Positions 16,566 to 24,944 of a stretch of DNA of 64,000 nucleotides are shown piece by piece. A model generated the notes under the pieces. That model saw only the letters and a list, made by a program, of their open reading frames with translations, was not told the origin of the DNA and searched no databases. A program made the position numbers and the translations under genes. This DNA is from Gammaproteobacteria bacterium (GTDB lineage: Bacteria; Pseudomonadota; Gammaproteobacteria; Pseudomonadales; Halieaceae), in NCBI GenBank assembly GCA_030426545.1, contig JAUHYL010000002.1, positions 79,676 to 143,675 on the forward strand, written 5' to 3'. Each line of letters opens with the position of its first letter. Positions within the stretch are counted from its first letter, which is position 1.

Positions 16566-17918
16566 ATGGATATCGACCCTGTTTTACTGGCGCGAATTCA
16601 ATTCGCTGCCAATATCAGTTTTCATATACTGTTTCCTGCGATCACAATTGGCCTCGCCTGGGTGCTGTTGTTTTTCCGCGTGCGCTTCACGCTTACCGGT
16701 GATGAAGCCTGGGAATATGCTTATAACTTCTGGGTGAAAGTGTTTGCGCTGACATTCGCGGTGGGCGTTGTTTCCGGCATCACCATGAGTTTTCAGTTTG
16801 GAACCAACTGGCCGGGTTTTATGGAAACCGCCGGCAATATCGCCGGGCCATTGCTGGGTTACGAAGTGCTGACGGCTTTCTTTCTGGAAGCCTCTTTCCT
16901 GGGCATTATGTTGTTCGGCAAGCAGCGTGTGTCTAACCGTGTGCACCTGGCAGCGACGTTTCTCGTGGCCTTCGGTACCTCGCTGTCGGCGTTCTGGATA
17001 CTGGCACTGAATTCCTGGATGCAGACGCCTGCGGGTTTCAGCATAGAAGACGGACAGTTTTACGCGCAAAGCTGGCTGGCAGTGATATTCAATCCTTCCT
17101 TCCCCTATCGTTTCGCACACATGATGTTGGCGAGCTTTCTTACCGCTGCCTTTCTTATCGCAGGTGTTTCCGCATGGCGTGTGCGCAGCGGTGTGGATGG
17201 CCCGGCAACCTGGAAGGTTCTGAAAACAGGCGTGGTGATGGCGGCTGTCGCGATTCCGTTGCAGTTTCTCGCCGGTGATTTGCACGGCCTGAATACGCTG
17301 GAACATCAGCCCCAGAAAATAGCCGCGATGGAGGCGGTGTGGGAAACCGAGCGAGGTGTAGCCTTTACGCTGCTGGGAATGCCAGATGAGGAGTCCCGCA
17401 GCACGCGTTTCGCAATAAAGATTCCCTATGCGGCCAGCCTGATCCTTACCCACGATCCGCAGGGTGAAGTGCCTGGCTTGAACGAGTTTGAAGACCACCC
17501 GCCGGTTGCCCAGGTGTTCTGGGCGTTCCGGGTTATGTTGGGAACGGCCGGCCTCATGCTCCTGGTAGCCTGGTGGGGTGCATGGACCTATTTGCGCGGG
17601 CGGCAACCCGGAGGGGCGCTGCTGACGGCGTTGTCACTGATGACCTTCTCGGGTTGGGTGGCCACGCTGGCAGGTTGGTATGTCACAGAGATCGGCCGCC
17701 AGCCCTGGGTGATCAGCGGGCTAGTGCGCACGGCTGACATTGCCGCAAGTCACAGCAGTGCAACACTATCCGGGACACTGTTCGGATATATCGGGCTGTA
17801 TATCTTCCTTTTGTATTCCTATATTCACGCCCTGCGATATCTGTCCACCAAGCCGGCGCGTTCGCTGGCACTGCTGCCGCGTAGAGTGCCACCCGAGATC
17901 GCGGGAGAAAGGTCATGA
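16566..17918 (+). CDS. cydA: bd-type quinol oxidase subunit I, cyanide-insensitive (Cio) subtype
   Basis: 450 aa polytopic membrane protein with about nine TM segments. The N-terminal LARIQFAANISFHILFPAITIGLAW contains the haem-ligand His region, followed by FWVKVFALTFAVGVVSGITMSFQFGTNWPGF. GDLHGLNTLEHQPQKIAAMEAVWET carries the quinol-site acidic and Lys residues. The Q-loop is short compared with E. coli CydA, which is the CioA form. It reduces O2 to water from the quinol pool at high affinity. A GAGGTGAGTC site precedes the ATG. The stop overlaps the start of subunit II by 4 nt. Confidence 0.93.
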   Translation: MDIDPVLLARIQFAANISFHILFPAITIGLAWVLLFFRVRFTLTGDEAWEYAYNFWVKVFALTFAVGVVSGITMSFQFGTNWPGFMETAGNIAGPLLGYEVLTAFFLEASFLGIMLFGKQRVSNRVHLAATFLVAFGTSLSAFWILALNSWMQTPAGFSIEDGQFYAQSWLAVIFNPSFPYRFAHMMLASFLTAAFLIAGVSAWRVRSGVDGPATWKVLKTGVVMAAVAIPLQFLAGDLHGLNTLEHQPQKIAAMEAVWETERGVAFTLLGMPDEESRSTRFAIKIPYAASLILTHDPQGEVPGLNEFEDHPPVAQVFWAFRVMLGTAGLMLLVAWWGAWTYLRGRQPGGALLTALSLMTFSGWVATLAGWYVTEIGRQPWVISGLVRTADIAASHSSATLSGTLFGYIGLYIFLLYSYIHALRYLSTKPARSLALLPRRVPPEIAGERS

Positions 17919-18907
17919 GTGAGTTCCTGCCGGTCTTTTTCCTGTGCGCCATGGGGTTGGCGCTGCTGGTGTACGTGATATTGGACGGGTTTGATCTGGG
18001 TATCGGCATCCTGCTGCCTTTTGCCGACGAGCACGAAAAGAACATTATGGTGGCGTCTATTGGGCCATTCTGGGACGCGAACGAGACCTGGATTGTATTC
18101 GGCGTCGGTATTTTGCTGGTGGCCTTTCCCCAGGCACACGGCATCGTACTGGAGGCACTGTATATACCGGTCACCGTGATGCTGTTTGGCCTTATCCTGC
18201 GGGGCGTGGCTTTCGATTTTCGGGTCAAGGCCGGCGACGATCGCCGCGCGCTGTGGAACACGGCTTTTTTTCTCGGCTCCCTGGTGGCCTCCATGGCGCA
18301 GGGCTGGATGCTTGGCTCCTATGTCACGGGATTGCAGCCCTCTGGTATGAATCTCGCCTTTTCTGCGTTGATTGCGCTGACCCTGCCGGCCCTGTACGTG
18401 ATGCTGGGCGGGGCCTGGCTGATGATAAAGACCGAGGATGAGTTGTTCGAAAAATCCGTGCTGTGGACGCGCAGAGCATGGTTGCCCATGGGGGTCGGAT
18501 TGCTGCTGGTTTCCATCGCCACACCCCTGGTCAGTGAACAGATTGCGGAGCGCTGGTTTACGCTGCCCAGCGCGATCGGCTTGCTGCCAATACCCCTGAG
18601 CTGCACCATCGCCTTCTTTGGCATCGGATGGCTGTTGCGCCGGCCGGACATTTTACGTGCCGGTTACGCTGTTATTGTTTTTTCCGCGCTGGCGGTGATC
18701 TGTGTGATGGCCGCGCTTGGGCTTGCGTACAGTATTTTCCCGGATATCGTGCTGGGCAGGATGACACTGTACGAGGCAGCCGCTGCAACCGGTTCGCTGC
18801 AGTTTGTTTTCTGGGGAGTCGCGGTAACGTTGCCACTTATCGGCGGCTACTCAATCTATGTTTACCGCGTGTTCTCGGGGAAAGCGACGGAGCTGTCATA
18901 TGAATAG
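17915..18907 (+). CDS. cydB: bd-type quinol oxidase subunit II
   Basis: 330 aa, eight predicted TM segments. The N-terminal YVILDGFDLGIGILLPF and FWDANETWIVFGVGILLVAFP segments are the CydB/CioB hallmark. Later RGVAFDFRVKAGDD and the TM-rich tail ending LPLIGGYSIYVYRVFSGKA agree. It forms the membrane heterodimer with subunit I. The ATGA overlap indicates coupled translation. No CydX-like small subunit follows on this strand; the next gene is on the other strand. Confidence 0.93.
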   Translation: MSEFLPVFFLCAMGLALLVYVILDGFDLGIGILLPFADEHEKNIMVASIGPFWDANETWIVFGVGILLVAFPQAHGIVLEALYIPVTVMLFGLILRGVAFDFRVKAGDDRRALWNTAFFLGSLVASMAQGWMLGSYVTGLQPSGMNLAFSALIALTLPALYVMLGGAWLMIKTEDELFEKSVLWTRRAWLPMGVGLLLVSIATPLVSEQIAERWFTLPSAIGLLPIPLSCTIAFFGIGWLLRRPDILRAGYAVIVFSALAVICVMAALGLAYSIFPDIVLGRMTLYEAAAATGSLQFVFWGVAVTLPLIGGYSIYVYRVFSGKATELSYE

Positions 18908-18940
18908 CGTTTCGCCTGGTTGTTCATGCGCGAAACACTA
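18905..18940. terminator. hairpin exactly bounded by two convergent stop codons
   Basis: An 11-base arm (18905-18915) pairs with 18930-18940 in 10 of 11 positions, with one C-A mismatch and a 14-nt loop. Its ends are the TAG stop of cydB and the TAG stop of the opposite-strand small gene. A bidirectional transcript-end structure is likely, although there is no T-run. Confidence 0.55.
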
Positions 18941-19126
18941 CTCTGCTGAAGTACCCTGCAGGCGTTGCTCTATCGTTGCCTGAAGGTCCTGCTCCAGGTT
19001 CTCGGCCTTTTCCAAAGACTGCTGATAGCCCTGGGGTATCGCGGTCTCTGCCTCACCGCCACCTGCGGCCTGGTACATCACCCAGACGATGGCACCCAGT
19101 GAGAGAATCATTCCAATCAAGCGCAT
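18938..19126 (-). CDS. small single-pass membrane protein of unknown function
   Basis: 62 aa from ATG 19126, chosen because GGGAGG lies 8 nt upstream; a longer frame starts at 19156. Residues 2-20 (RLIGMILSLGAIVWVMYQA) form one TM segment. A Gly-rich turn and an amphipathic, acidic helix follow (GYQQSLEKAENLEQDLQATIEQRLQG) that could pair as a coiled coil. I do not recognise the family. It is convergent with cydB; a role linked to the oxidase is possible but unsupported. Confidence 0.65.
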   Translation of the reverse strand: MRLIGMILSLGAIVWVMYQAAGGGEAETAIPQGYQQSLEKAENLEQDLQATIEQRLQGTSAE

Positions 19127-19295
19127 GGCATCTACCTCCCGATTTCCCTTTATCATGCGCTATAGCGCTGCGATACGGCTATGCCACTATTGCACAGGAA
19201 TTCAGTTTGGCGCCTCGGTCTGGCCCGATCCGACATGGCAGGGAATAAAAGGGCAGCGTACTCTTGCTTCCGACACTATAAAAAAGGAATGCCCA

Positions 19296-20099
19296 ATGGC
19301 CTTTGTTAATGTAGAAAAGCCGCTGCCCTTTGTAACCCAGATTACTCTCAATCGCCCTGAGCGCATGAATGCGATGGCCTTTGATGTCATGGTGCCTTTC
19401 AAGGAGGCGTTGGAGGAAGTGAGTTTTGACAATGACACTCGCGTGGTCATCGTCACCGGGGCGGGCGAAGGTTTCTGTTCGGGCGCGGATCTGGATGACC
19501 CGGGGTGGATGGACATATTTGATGGCCTGACGGTGCCGGGCATCGCCCGACGCGCGATGAAGATTCTCGATGACGTGGTCAAGGCCATACAGGGGATGCA
19601 CCAGCCGGTGATCGGCGCTATCAACGGCGCCGCGATTGGCGGCGGTTTCTGCCTGGCGATGGCCACGGATATACGCATCGCGTCGGAGCGCGCCTACTTT
19701 CGTCCTGCAGGGATCAACAACGGGCTCACGTCCGCGGAGCTGGGTTTGAGCTACCTGCTGCCGCGGGCCATCGGTACATCCCGCGCTTTCGAAATCATGC
19801 TGACCGGCCGCGACGTGGGCGCCGACGAAGCCTCCAGTATTGGTATCGTATCGAAGAGCGTACCCCACGATACGCTGTTGGAAGAGTGCCTGGCCATTGC
19901 GGAGCGTATCAATGGCTTTAGCCAGTTGGGCGTCGAACTGAGCAAGCAGATGCTATGGGCGGGCGTGGATGCGGGTAGCCTGCATACCCACATGAACCAC
20001 GAGGGACACGCGCAATTGTTTGTGCGCATGACAACCCAGAATTTCGAAGAGGCGATCAAGGCCCGGAAGGAGGGCAGGTCGCCGCAGTACAAAGACTGA
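19296..20099 (+). CDS. enoyl-CoA hydratase/isomerase family protein
   Basis: 267 aa from ATG 19296, with AAAAAGGA just upstream. Crotonase fold: ITLNRPERMNAMAFDVMVPF, VVIVTGAGEGFCSGADLDDPG, VIGAINGAAIGGGFCLAMATDIRIASERAYFRPAGINNGLTSAELGLSYLLPRAIG. The acidic Glu in TSAELG is in the hydratase position. The AFDVM--F motif and the GLTSAELGLSYLLP block are found in enoyl-CoA hydratases of unknown specificity. The gene stands apart from the valine operon and has its own promoter region of about 170 nt. Confidence 0.88.
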   Translation: MAFVNVEKPLPFVTQITLNRPERMNAMAFDVMVPFKEALEEVSFDNDTRVVIVTGAGEGFCSGADLDDPGWMDIFDGLTVPGIARRAMKILDDVVKAIQGMHQPVIGAINGAAIGGGFCLAMATDIRIASERAYFRPAGINNGLTSAELGLSYLLPRAIGTSRAFEIMLTGRDVGADEASSIGIVSKSVPHDTLLEECLAIAERINGFSQLGVELSKQMLWAGVDAGSLHTHMNHEGHAQLFVRMTTQNFEEAIKARKEGRSPQYKD

Positions 20100-20318
20100 C
20101 CGTCTACCGGGGCGCGGGGCGAAATCAGGGCCTGCACCGCTTTGGCCGGTGTGCGCGAGGTCGCAATTCTGTGATCCGGTAAGGTGCGCCGTCGCCAAAC
20201 GTCGATGCAGAGCACCGCTGGCTTGTGCTACTGTCTCAGGAGTCAATTATCGGTGCGCACTGTGCGCCGCCATGGCTCGGCAGTAGCGCTGCCGCGGTGT
20301 GATAGTGGAGAGAAAAGC

Positions 20319-20792
20319 ATGAAAGTCACATTCTTATTCCCGGCGTTCGTCCTGTTTTCTGCGCTTGCTGCTGCGCAGGATTATTCTGACCCCTTCGGCC
20401 CTGAGTTGGAGGAGGAATCAATTGACGCCGAGTACCGGGATCCGTTTGAAACCGAGGAAACTTACGAGTCGCAGGCGGATTACGAAGACCCCTTCGCCTA
20501 TGATGATCCCTTCAGCCAGAACCTGGACGGTAGCGATGAATCCGCGGCGTCTGATCAGGACGGATCTGTTCAAGGGCCCGGAGGCGTGGAGGGCGAGCGA
20601 GACTACAGAAATGACCGTGGCAGCGGCTTCGACGACCCCTTTACTATCGGCGTGGACGAACGCGATATGCGACCCGTCCATAACGATCCCTTCACGGAGG
20701 GTGTCAACGAGGCGTACTCTGCCCCTGACTACGAAGATACCTTCAGCGCGGACTTTGACGATTTCAACCGGCCACAACAGCGTCCGCAGTAG
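20319..20792 (+). CDS. secreted acidic protein with repeated DPF motifs, unknown function
   Basis: 157 aa. A signal peptide (MKVTFLFPAFVLFSALAAA, cleavage about residue 19) precedes a low-complexity, strongly acidic mature region. It contains six DPF tripeptides, starting at residues 24, 41, 57, 63, 106 and 123, plus DTF at 140 and DDF at 147. Most are preceded by an acidic or aromatic residue (YSDPFG, YRDPFE, YEDPF, YDDPF, FDDPF, HNDPF). There is no Cys, and Lys occurs only in the signal peptide. Codon usage matches the neighbours and the frame starts after a GGAGAG site, so it is probably real. I know no named family; it looks intrinsically disordered. Confidence 0.65.
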   Translation: MKVTFLFPAFVLFSALAAAQDYSDPFGPELEEESIDAEYRDPFETEETYESQADYEDPFAYDDPFSQNLDGSDESAASDQDGSVQGPGGVEGERDYRNDRGSGFDDPFTIGVDERDMRPVHNDPFTEGVNEAYSAPDYEDTFSADFDDFNRPQQRPQ

Positions 20793-20830
20793 CGGCCCTG
20801 CCTGAATCGCCGGCGTCCGGACAAGGCTTT

Positions 20831-20867
20831 CGCCAGCCACTGGCACGGTAGTGACAACTGGCTGGCG
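20831..20867. other. stem-loop in intergenic region
   Basis: Nine-base perfect arms (CGCCAGCCA with TGGCTGGCG) enclose a 19-nt loop, 39 nt after the stop of the DPF-repeat gene. It may mark the end of that transcript; no T-run follows. Confidence 0.35.
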
Positions 20868-20985
20868 ACAGGCAGGTTAGCGATGGCTATACCCGAGATT
20901 GATAGCGCGGCAGCAAAATGGTCAGCCTGATGATCCTCTGGCGCACGATAGACGTATGCAAGGGAACGTCGCGAGGTCCTGAAGC

Positions 20986-21435
20986 ATGAGAATACCTGAA
21001 TCACTTTTCCCCCTGGTCAACATGATAGTGCGCGCGCTGCTGCGCTCCCCCTTGCATGGCCTGATGAGTTCCAGCGTCATGGTCATTCATTACCGTGGCA
21101 GAAAGTCCGGGCGCGCACTGGCAACGCCGGTGCGATACCTCGCGGCGAATGGCACGATCAGATGCACCACTGCTGATTACGTGCAGTGGTGGCGGAATGT
21201 ACAGGCTGAGCCTGGCGTGATGTTGCGTGTAGCGGGTGAGCTGGTCGCTTGTCGCGGCCGCGTGCTTGAGCGCGATCCTGTTGTGCTGGAGCCGCTTCTG
21301 CGCGAGTTTCTGGAGGTTTACCCGCAGGATGCGGTGTACCAGGATATTCGGCTGAATGACGACGGAAGCCTGAACGAGAGTGACGTCTCCGCCGCGCTGC
21401 AAAAACTGGTCATCGTCGAGTTTGACCGCGTTTGA
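20986..21435 (+). CDS. Ddn/DUF385-family (nitroreductase/quinone reductase-like) protein
   Basis: 149 aa. The segments MVIHYRGRKSGRALATPVRYLAANGTIRCTTADYVQWWRNV and VMLRVAGELVACRGRVLE match the split beta-barrel of the deazaflavin-dependent nitroreductase (Ddn)/DUF385 family. That family is best known from actinobacteria, where members use F420H2 or bind other flavins. Proteobacterial members are uncharacterised and may use FMN or no cofactor. It is monocistronic with a weak ribosome site. Confidence 0.72.
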   Translation: MRIPESLFPLVNMIVRALLRSPLHGLMSSSVMVIHYRGRKSGRALATPVRYLAANGTIRCTTADYVQWWRNVQAEPGVMLRVAGELVACRGRVLERDPVVLEPLLREFLEVYPQDAVYQDIRLNDDGSLNESDVSAALQKLVIVEFDRV

Positions 21436-21495
21436 TCGTAGTTCGACCTCTCGGCAGAGGCTAGTCCATGCGCTGCGTGTGGCGCGCTGAAGCGT

Positions 21496-22128
21496 CTACC
21501 CCTTCGCCTCGCTTTCCTCTCGGTCAGGCCGGGGGAGCAGCTCACGTAACAGCGTTGTCTCGCGACACTGCCACAGCCATAACATCACGGGTGCCAGCGT
21601 AGGTACCAGCAACACATTGATCTGGTAGCCGATGGCGATCAGGTTGGCGTTGGGTACGATCACATCCGCCTGGCCGAAGAACTGTTCCGGCACGGTGGTC
21701 ATGAGGTTCTTCAGGCAGATAGTCAACAGGCCGATTGCGAACAGCAGGTAAAGCACAATAACGCCCTGAAGCCAGCTACCGAGGTACTCATCGCGCCGTG
21801 TAGCGAATAGCAATGCGCTGTAGAACGGTAGTGAATAAGACAGGATGCGTGTGTTGATAGTGAATCCAAATCGATACTCTGCCTCCGCCAGCGGCACCAG
21901 CATGCCCGCTTTCTGCCCAAATGCGGTGGCGAGAAACACATTGGTGTTGTCGGCGTACAGTGCGTGAACTAACTGCGGGAACCAGGCAACCAGGATTTCG
22001 TGTACCACCGCAATTACAGGTAGTGCCAGGTAGCTGCTGGTAGCAAACCACAGCCCGAAGCAGGGCAGCAGTAACGCGAACACGTAGATGAGGAACGGGC
22101 GGAAACTGTCAGCGGGCATGAGCTGCAA
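21496..22128 (-). CDS. exosortase H-associated membrane protein
   Basis: 210 aa with about five TM segments (for example PFLIYVFALLLPCFGLWFATS and GVIVLYLLFAIGLLTICLKNLM). An internal extracytoplasmic part is VFLATAFGQKAGMLVPLAEAEYRFGFTINTRILSYSLPFYSALLFAT. It is encoded directly after exosortase H, overlapping it by about 20 nt, or 11 nt if Met4 is used. Both position and profile match the membrane partner that accompanies XrtH. Its biochemical role is unknown; it may help substrate handling or lipid attachment. It ends in a charged cytoplasmic tail (RPDREESEAKG). Confidence 0.75.
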   Translation of the reverse strand: MQLMPADSFRPFLIYVFALLLPCFGLWFATSSYLALPVIAVVHEILVAWFPQLVHALYADNTNVFLATAFGQKAGMLVPLAEAEYRFGFTINTRILSYSLPFYSALLFATRRDEYLGSWLQGVIVLYLLFAIGLLTICLKNLMTTVPEQFFGQADVIVPNANLIAIGYQINVLLVPTLAPVMLWLWQCRETTLLRELLPRPDREESEAKG

Positions 22129-22618
22129 TCTGCGCCGGATGATTCCGTGCCAGAAAACGCAGGTACAGAATAAACACGATCAACACGTCGAGCATGATCA
22201 GCGTTGGCCACAGGTAAAGGTGAACCCAGCCAAATATTTCGCGGTTCCAGTCTCCAAGGTAGAACAGGCTGATAATGCGCACAATGTTCAGCCCCTGAAT
22301 GGCGAAAAAGCCTGCAACAATTGCCGTCACCCGATGCTTCCAGCTCGCCGGGAATGCCAGTACGGCGGCGACAAGTACGATGGTTGCTTCTACGCCATTG
22401 CAGCCTGCTTCAATCGAGACGGCGAATCCGGAATCGGTAAACTGCAGCACCTTGCCATAGGCGTGCACCGATTCGTCAAAGGGAGTCACCAGTGCCGCGC
22501 TCACCTGCGCCAGAAGTTCAGTGAAGGGCAGGATCACGCTCTGCTGCACAGGGACAAGCATCTCCAGGGTGAACAGCGTCACCAGAACGAAGACGAAGAC
22601 TGCAGCGAAGCGCGCCAT
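22109..22618 (-). CDS. xrtH: exosortase H
   Basis: 169 aa, about five TM segments. The catalytic triad of exosortases is visible: Cys in SIEAGCNGVEA (about residue 73), Arg in LNIVRIISLFYLGDWN (about 114) and His in GWVHLYLWP (about 131). The short single-domain form and the adjacent partner protein mark it as the XrtH type. That type processes and sorts IPTLxxWG-CTERM substrates at the inner membrane. No such substrate is encoded in this window. It lies 14 nt after a TSUP permease gene in a four-gene minus-strand run. Confidence 0.88.
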   Translation of the reverse strand: MARFAAVFVFVLVTLFTLEMLVPVQQSVILPFTELLAQVSAALVTPFDESVHAYGKVLQFTDSGFAVSIEAGCNGVEATIVLVAAVLAFPASWKHRVTAIVAGFFAIQGLNIVRIISLFYLGDWNREIFGWVHLYLWPTLIMLDVLIVFILYLRFLARNHPAQIAAHAR

Positions 22619-22632
22619 TGCTCAACGGTGTC

Positions 22633-23391
22633 CTAGGGGAAGAGGAGTAGTTTGGCAATAAATGCAACGAGCACCAGGTTCAATACCGTGCGTATCAGCT
22701 TCTCACCCCGCGTCACCGTGAAGTGTGCCCCCAGGTAGCCACCAATGGAATTCCCCAGCGCAAGCGCAAGGCCGACTACCCACAGCAGCTGCACCTGGCT
22801 GGCAAAAACCGCCAGTGCTGCGATCGTATAGGTGGCTACAATGAAAACCTTGTGCATGTTGGTGCGCACCAGGTCCAGTCCCATCACGCGGTTCAGGATG
22901 GGCATCAGGATAAAACCCACGCCCAGCTGGATGAATCCGCCCCAGAAGCCAGCGCCTACCATCATCAGGTGCCCCCGCAAGAGTTGCTGCCGGGTGGGTT
23001 GATGCGATGCTGCCTGATCGCGCTTGCCCTTGTCGAAGTGCATGACCAGCATGACGCCCAGCATGATCAATGCCAGCGCCCGGTTGAACCAGACGCCCTC
23101 CAGTTGTGTGCCCACCATGGCGCCGGCAATTGCTCCGGGTAGCGCGCAGGCCGCGAGCGTGAGGCTGAGCTTGAAATCACTGAATCCTTTACGGGCGAAC
23201 GTGGCGATCGCAGTCAGGTTCTGGGCGAGGATGGCAATGCGGTTGGTGCCATTGGCAACGGGCCCTGGCAGGCCCATGAAGACCATTACCGGTACGGTAA
23301 GCAGTGAGCCGCCACCCGCCATGACGTTGAGGAAACCGGCAATGATGCCCACAAAGACCAGTAGCCCTGCCTGCCAAAGCTCAAGCTCCAT
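22633..23391 (-). CDS. TSUP-family (TauE/SafE-like) membrane permease
   Basis: 252 aa, eight predicted TM helices in two halves. The duplicated signature is visible: GIIAGFLNVMAGGGSLLTVPVMVFMGLPGPVANGTNRIAILAQN in the first half and VGAGFWGGFIQLGVGFILMPILN in the second. TSUP proteins export or import sulfonates, sulfite or thio-compounds. Its position 6 nt after glutathione reductase could suggest a sulfur-related substrate, but this is only context. Confidence 0.85.
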   Translation of the reverse strand: MELELWQAGLLVFVGIIAGFLNVMAGGGSLLTVPVMVFMGLPGPVANGTNRIAILAQNLTAIATFARKGFSDFKLSLTLAACALPGAIAGAMVGTQLEGVWFNRALALIMLGVMLVMHFDKGKRDQAASHQPTRQQLLRGHLMMVGAGFWGGFIQLGVGFILMPILNRVMGLDLVRTNMHKVFIVATYTIAALAVFASQVQLLWVVGLALALGNSIGGYLGAHFTVTRGEKLIRTVLNLVLVAFIAKLLLFP

Positions 23392-23397
23392 CGCGAT

Positions 23398-24756
23398 TCA
23401 GCTTCCTGTCCAGGGCTCACGCATGGTGACGAATTCCTCTGCGGCGGTGGGGTGAATGCCGATGGTGGTGTCGAAGATGGCCTTGGTTGCCCCCGCACGC
23501 ATGGCGATGGCAATGCCCTGCGTGATTTCGCCGGCGTCGGGGCCCATCATGTGCACACCCACTACACGGTCGCTGGCTGTATCGACGATCAGCTTCATCA
23601 GCGTTTTTTCCTCGCGGCCGCTGATGGTGTGCTTCATCGGGCGGAAAACGGATTTAAACAGGGTAATGTCGCCGAATTCCTCTCGCGCGGCCTCTTCCGT
23701 GAATCCGACAGTGCCGATATTGGGCTGGCAGAAAACGGCCGTGGGGATAAAGTCGTAGTCGACGGCTTTGTCTACGGTGCCAAATTGCTTGCGCGCGAAC
23801 GCCATACCTTCTGCCAGGGCGACGGGAGTCAGCTCCATGCCGCCGATGACGTCTCCCAGCGCAAAGATGCTGGACTCGGTAGTGCGGAAATCACTGTCTA
23901 CCTTGATGGTGCCCCTCTCGGTGAGCTCGACGTTCACATTCTCCAGGCCAAGGCCCTCCAGGTGGGGTTTGCGCCCCGTGGCATACAACACGGTATCGGC
24001 GAGCAGGCTGCTGCCGTCCGTAAGCGACAGTTCCAGGCCGTTTTCCGTCTGGGCGATAGCGCTGACGTTGACTTCAAAGCGCAGATCTACGCCACTGGCG
24101 GCGATCTCACGGGCGGCATGGTCGCGAATGTCCTGGTCGAAGCCACGTAGAAAAAGCGGGCCGCGATACAGCTGCGTCACATCGGCCCCGAGGCCGTTGA
24201 ATATGCCGGCAAACTCCACCGCAATATAGCCACCGCCGACGATCACAAGACGCCTGGGGAACTCCGGCAGGTCGAAAATCTCATTCGAACTCAGCGCCAG
24301 GTCGCTACCGGGAAACTCTGGAATGTGGGGCCAGCCACCGGTAGCGAGCAGTATTTTTTCAGCGCTGTAGCGCTGACCGTCCACTGCCACGGTATGTGCA
24401 TCGATCAGACTGCCGCGGCCATCAATGAGTTGGGCGTCGACGCCGGTCAGTAAATCGCGGTAAATGTCGTTCAGCCGGGTTATCTCTTCCTTTTTGTTGT
24501 CGCGAAGCGTTGCCCAGTTGAAAGGCGGCTTTATGCCGTCCCAGCCAAAGCCGCGTGCATCGTCGAAGGCTTTGCCAAACTCAGACGCATAGACGTAGAG
24601 CTTCTTGGGCACACATCCCACGTTGACGCAGGTTCCCCCCATATAGCGATCTTCGACTATGGCTACCCGGGCGCCTGCGGCCGCGGCCATGCGGGCTGCG
24701 CGCACTCCGCCAGAACCGGCGCCGATGACGAGAAGGTCGTAGTCGAAGTTGCTCAT
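23398..24756 (-). CDS. gor: glutathione-disulfide reductase
   Basis: 452 aa FAD/NADPH oxidoreductase that keeps glutathione reduced. FAD site GAGSGGVRAARMAAAAGARVAIVE (residues about 12-35), redox-active disulfide GGTCVNVGCVPKK (Cys43 and Cys48), NADPH motif VGGGYIAVEFAGIFNGLGADVTQLYRG with the Arg of NADPH-preferring enzymes. A second FAD motif is SIFALGDVIGGMELTPVA, and the C-terminal catalytic block is TIGIHPTAAEEFVTMREPW. It is first in the run gor-TSUP-xrtH-partner. Confidence 0.95.
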   Translation of the reverse strand: MSNFDYDLLVIGAGSGGVRAARMAAAAGARVAIVEDRYMGGTCVNVGCVPKKLYVYASEFGKAFDDARGFGWDGIKPPFNWATLRDNKKEEITRLNDIYRDLLTGVDAQLIDGRGSLIDAHTVAVDGQRYSAEKILLATGGWPHIPEFPGSDLALSSNEIFDLPEFPRRLVIVGGGYIAVEFAGIFNGLGADVTQLYRGPLFLRGFDQDIRDHAAREIAASGVDLRFEVNVSAIAQTENGLELSLTDGSSLLADTVLYATGRKPHLEGLGLENVNVELTERGTIKVDSDFRTTESSIFALGDVIGGMELTPVALAEGMAFARKQFGTVDKAVDYDFIPTAVFCQPNIGTVGFTEEAAREEFGDITLFKSVFRPMKHTISGREEKTLMKLIVDTASDRVVGVHMMGPDAGEITQGIAIAMRAGATKAIFDTTIGIHPTAAEEFVTMREPWTGS

Positions 24757-24897
24757 GGGGTTGGGTCCTTACGGCGGTTGGTGGGAGGCGACGGCGCGTA
24801 CAGGGATTCCGACAGCGGCCGGCTAAGTTTGTTCAGGCGGGGATTGTCCGCACGGCATCGCCGTGGCGGCAATCCTGGCAGATTCTGTTGTGGATAG

Positions 24898-24923
24898 CGG
24901 CCCGGCCACCCGATGCCGGGCCG
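24898..24923. terminator. G+C-rich stem-loop after zinc-ribbon gene
   Basis: A nine-pair perfect stem (CGGCCCGGC with GCCGGGCCG, 8-nt loop) begins 22 nt beyond the minus-strand zinc-ribbon gene stop. It lies before the glutathione reductase start. No T-run is present on the minus strand, so its strength as a terminator is uncertain. Confidence 0.45.
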
Positions 24924-24944
24924 GCCGGTGCCTGAAGGTGCTGG

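Noticed and set aside
16584..17606. Open frame of 340 codons on the minus strand opposite cydA
   Set aside because: His/Gln/Arg-rich translation without motifs, fully antisense to the oxidase subunit I gene.
20319..20792. Treating the DPF-repeat protein as a nucleocytoplasmic or eukaryote-like adaptor ligand
   Set aside because: The motif match is short and the protein has a bacterial signal peptide; the similarity to eukaryotic endocytic motifs is probably chance.
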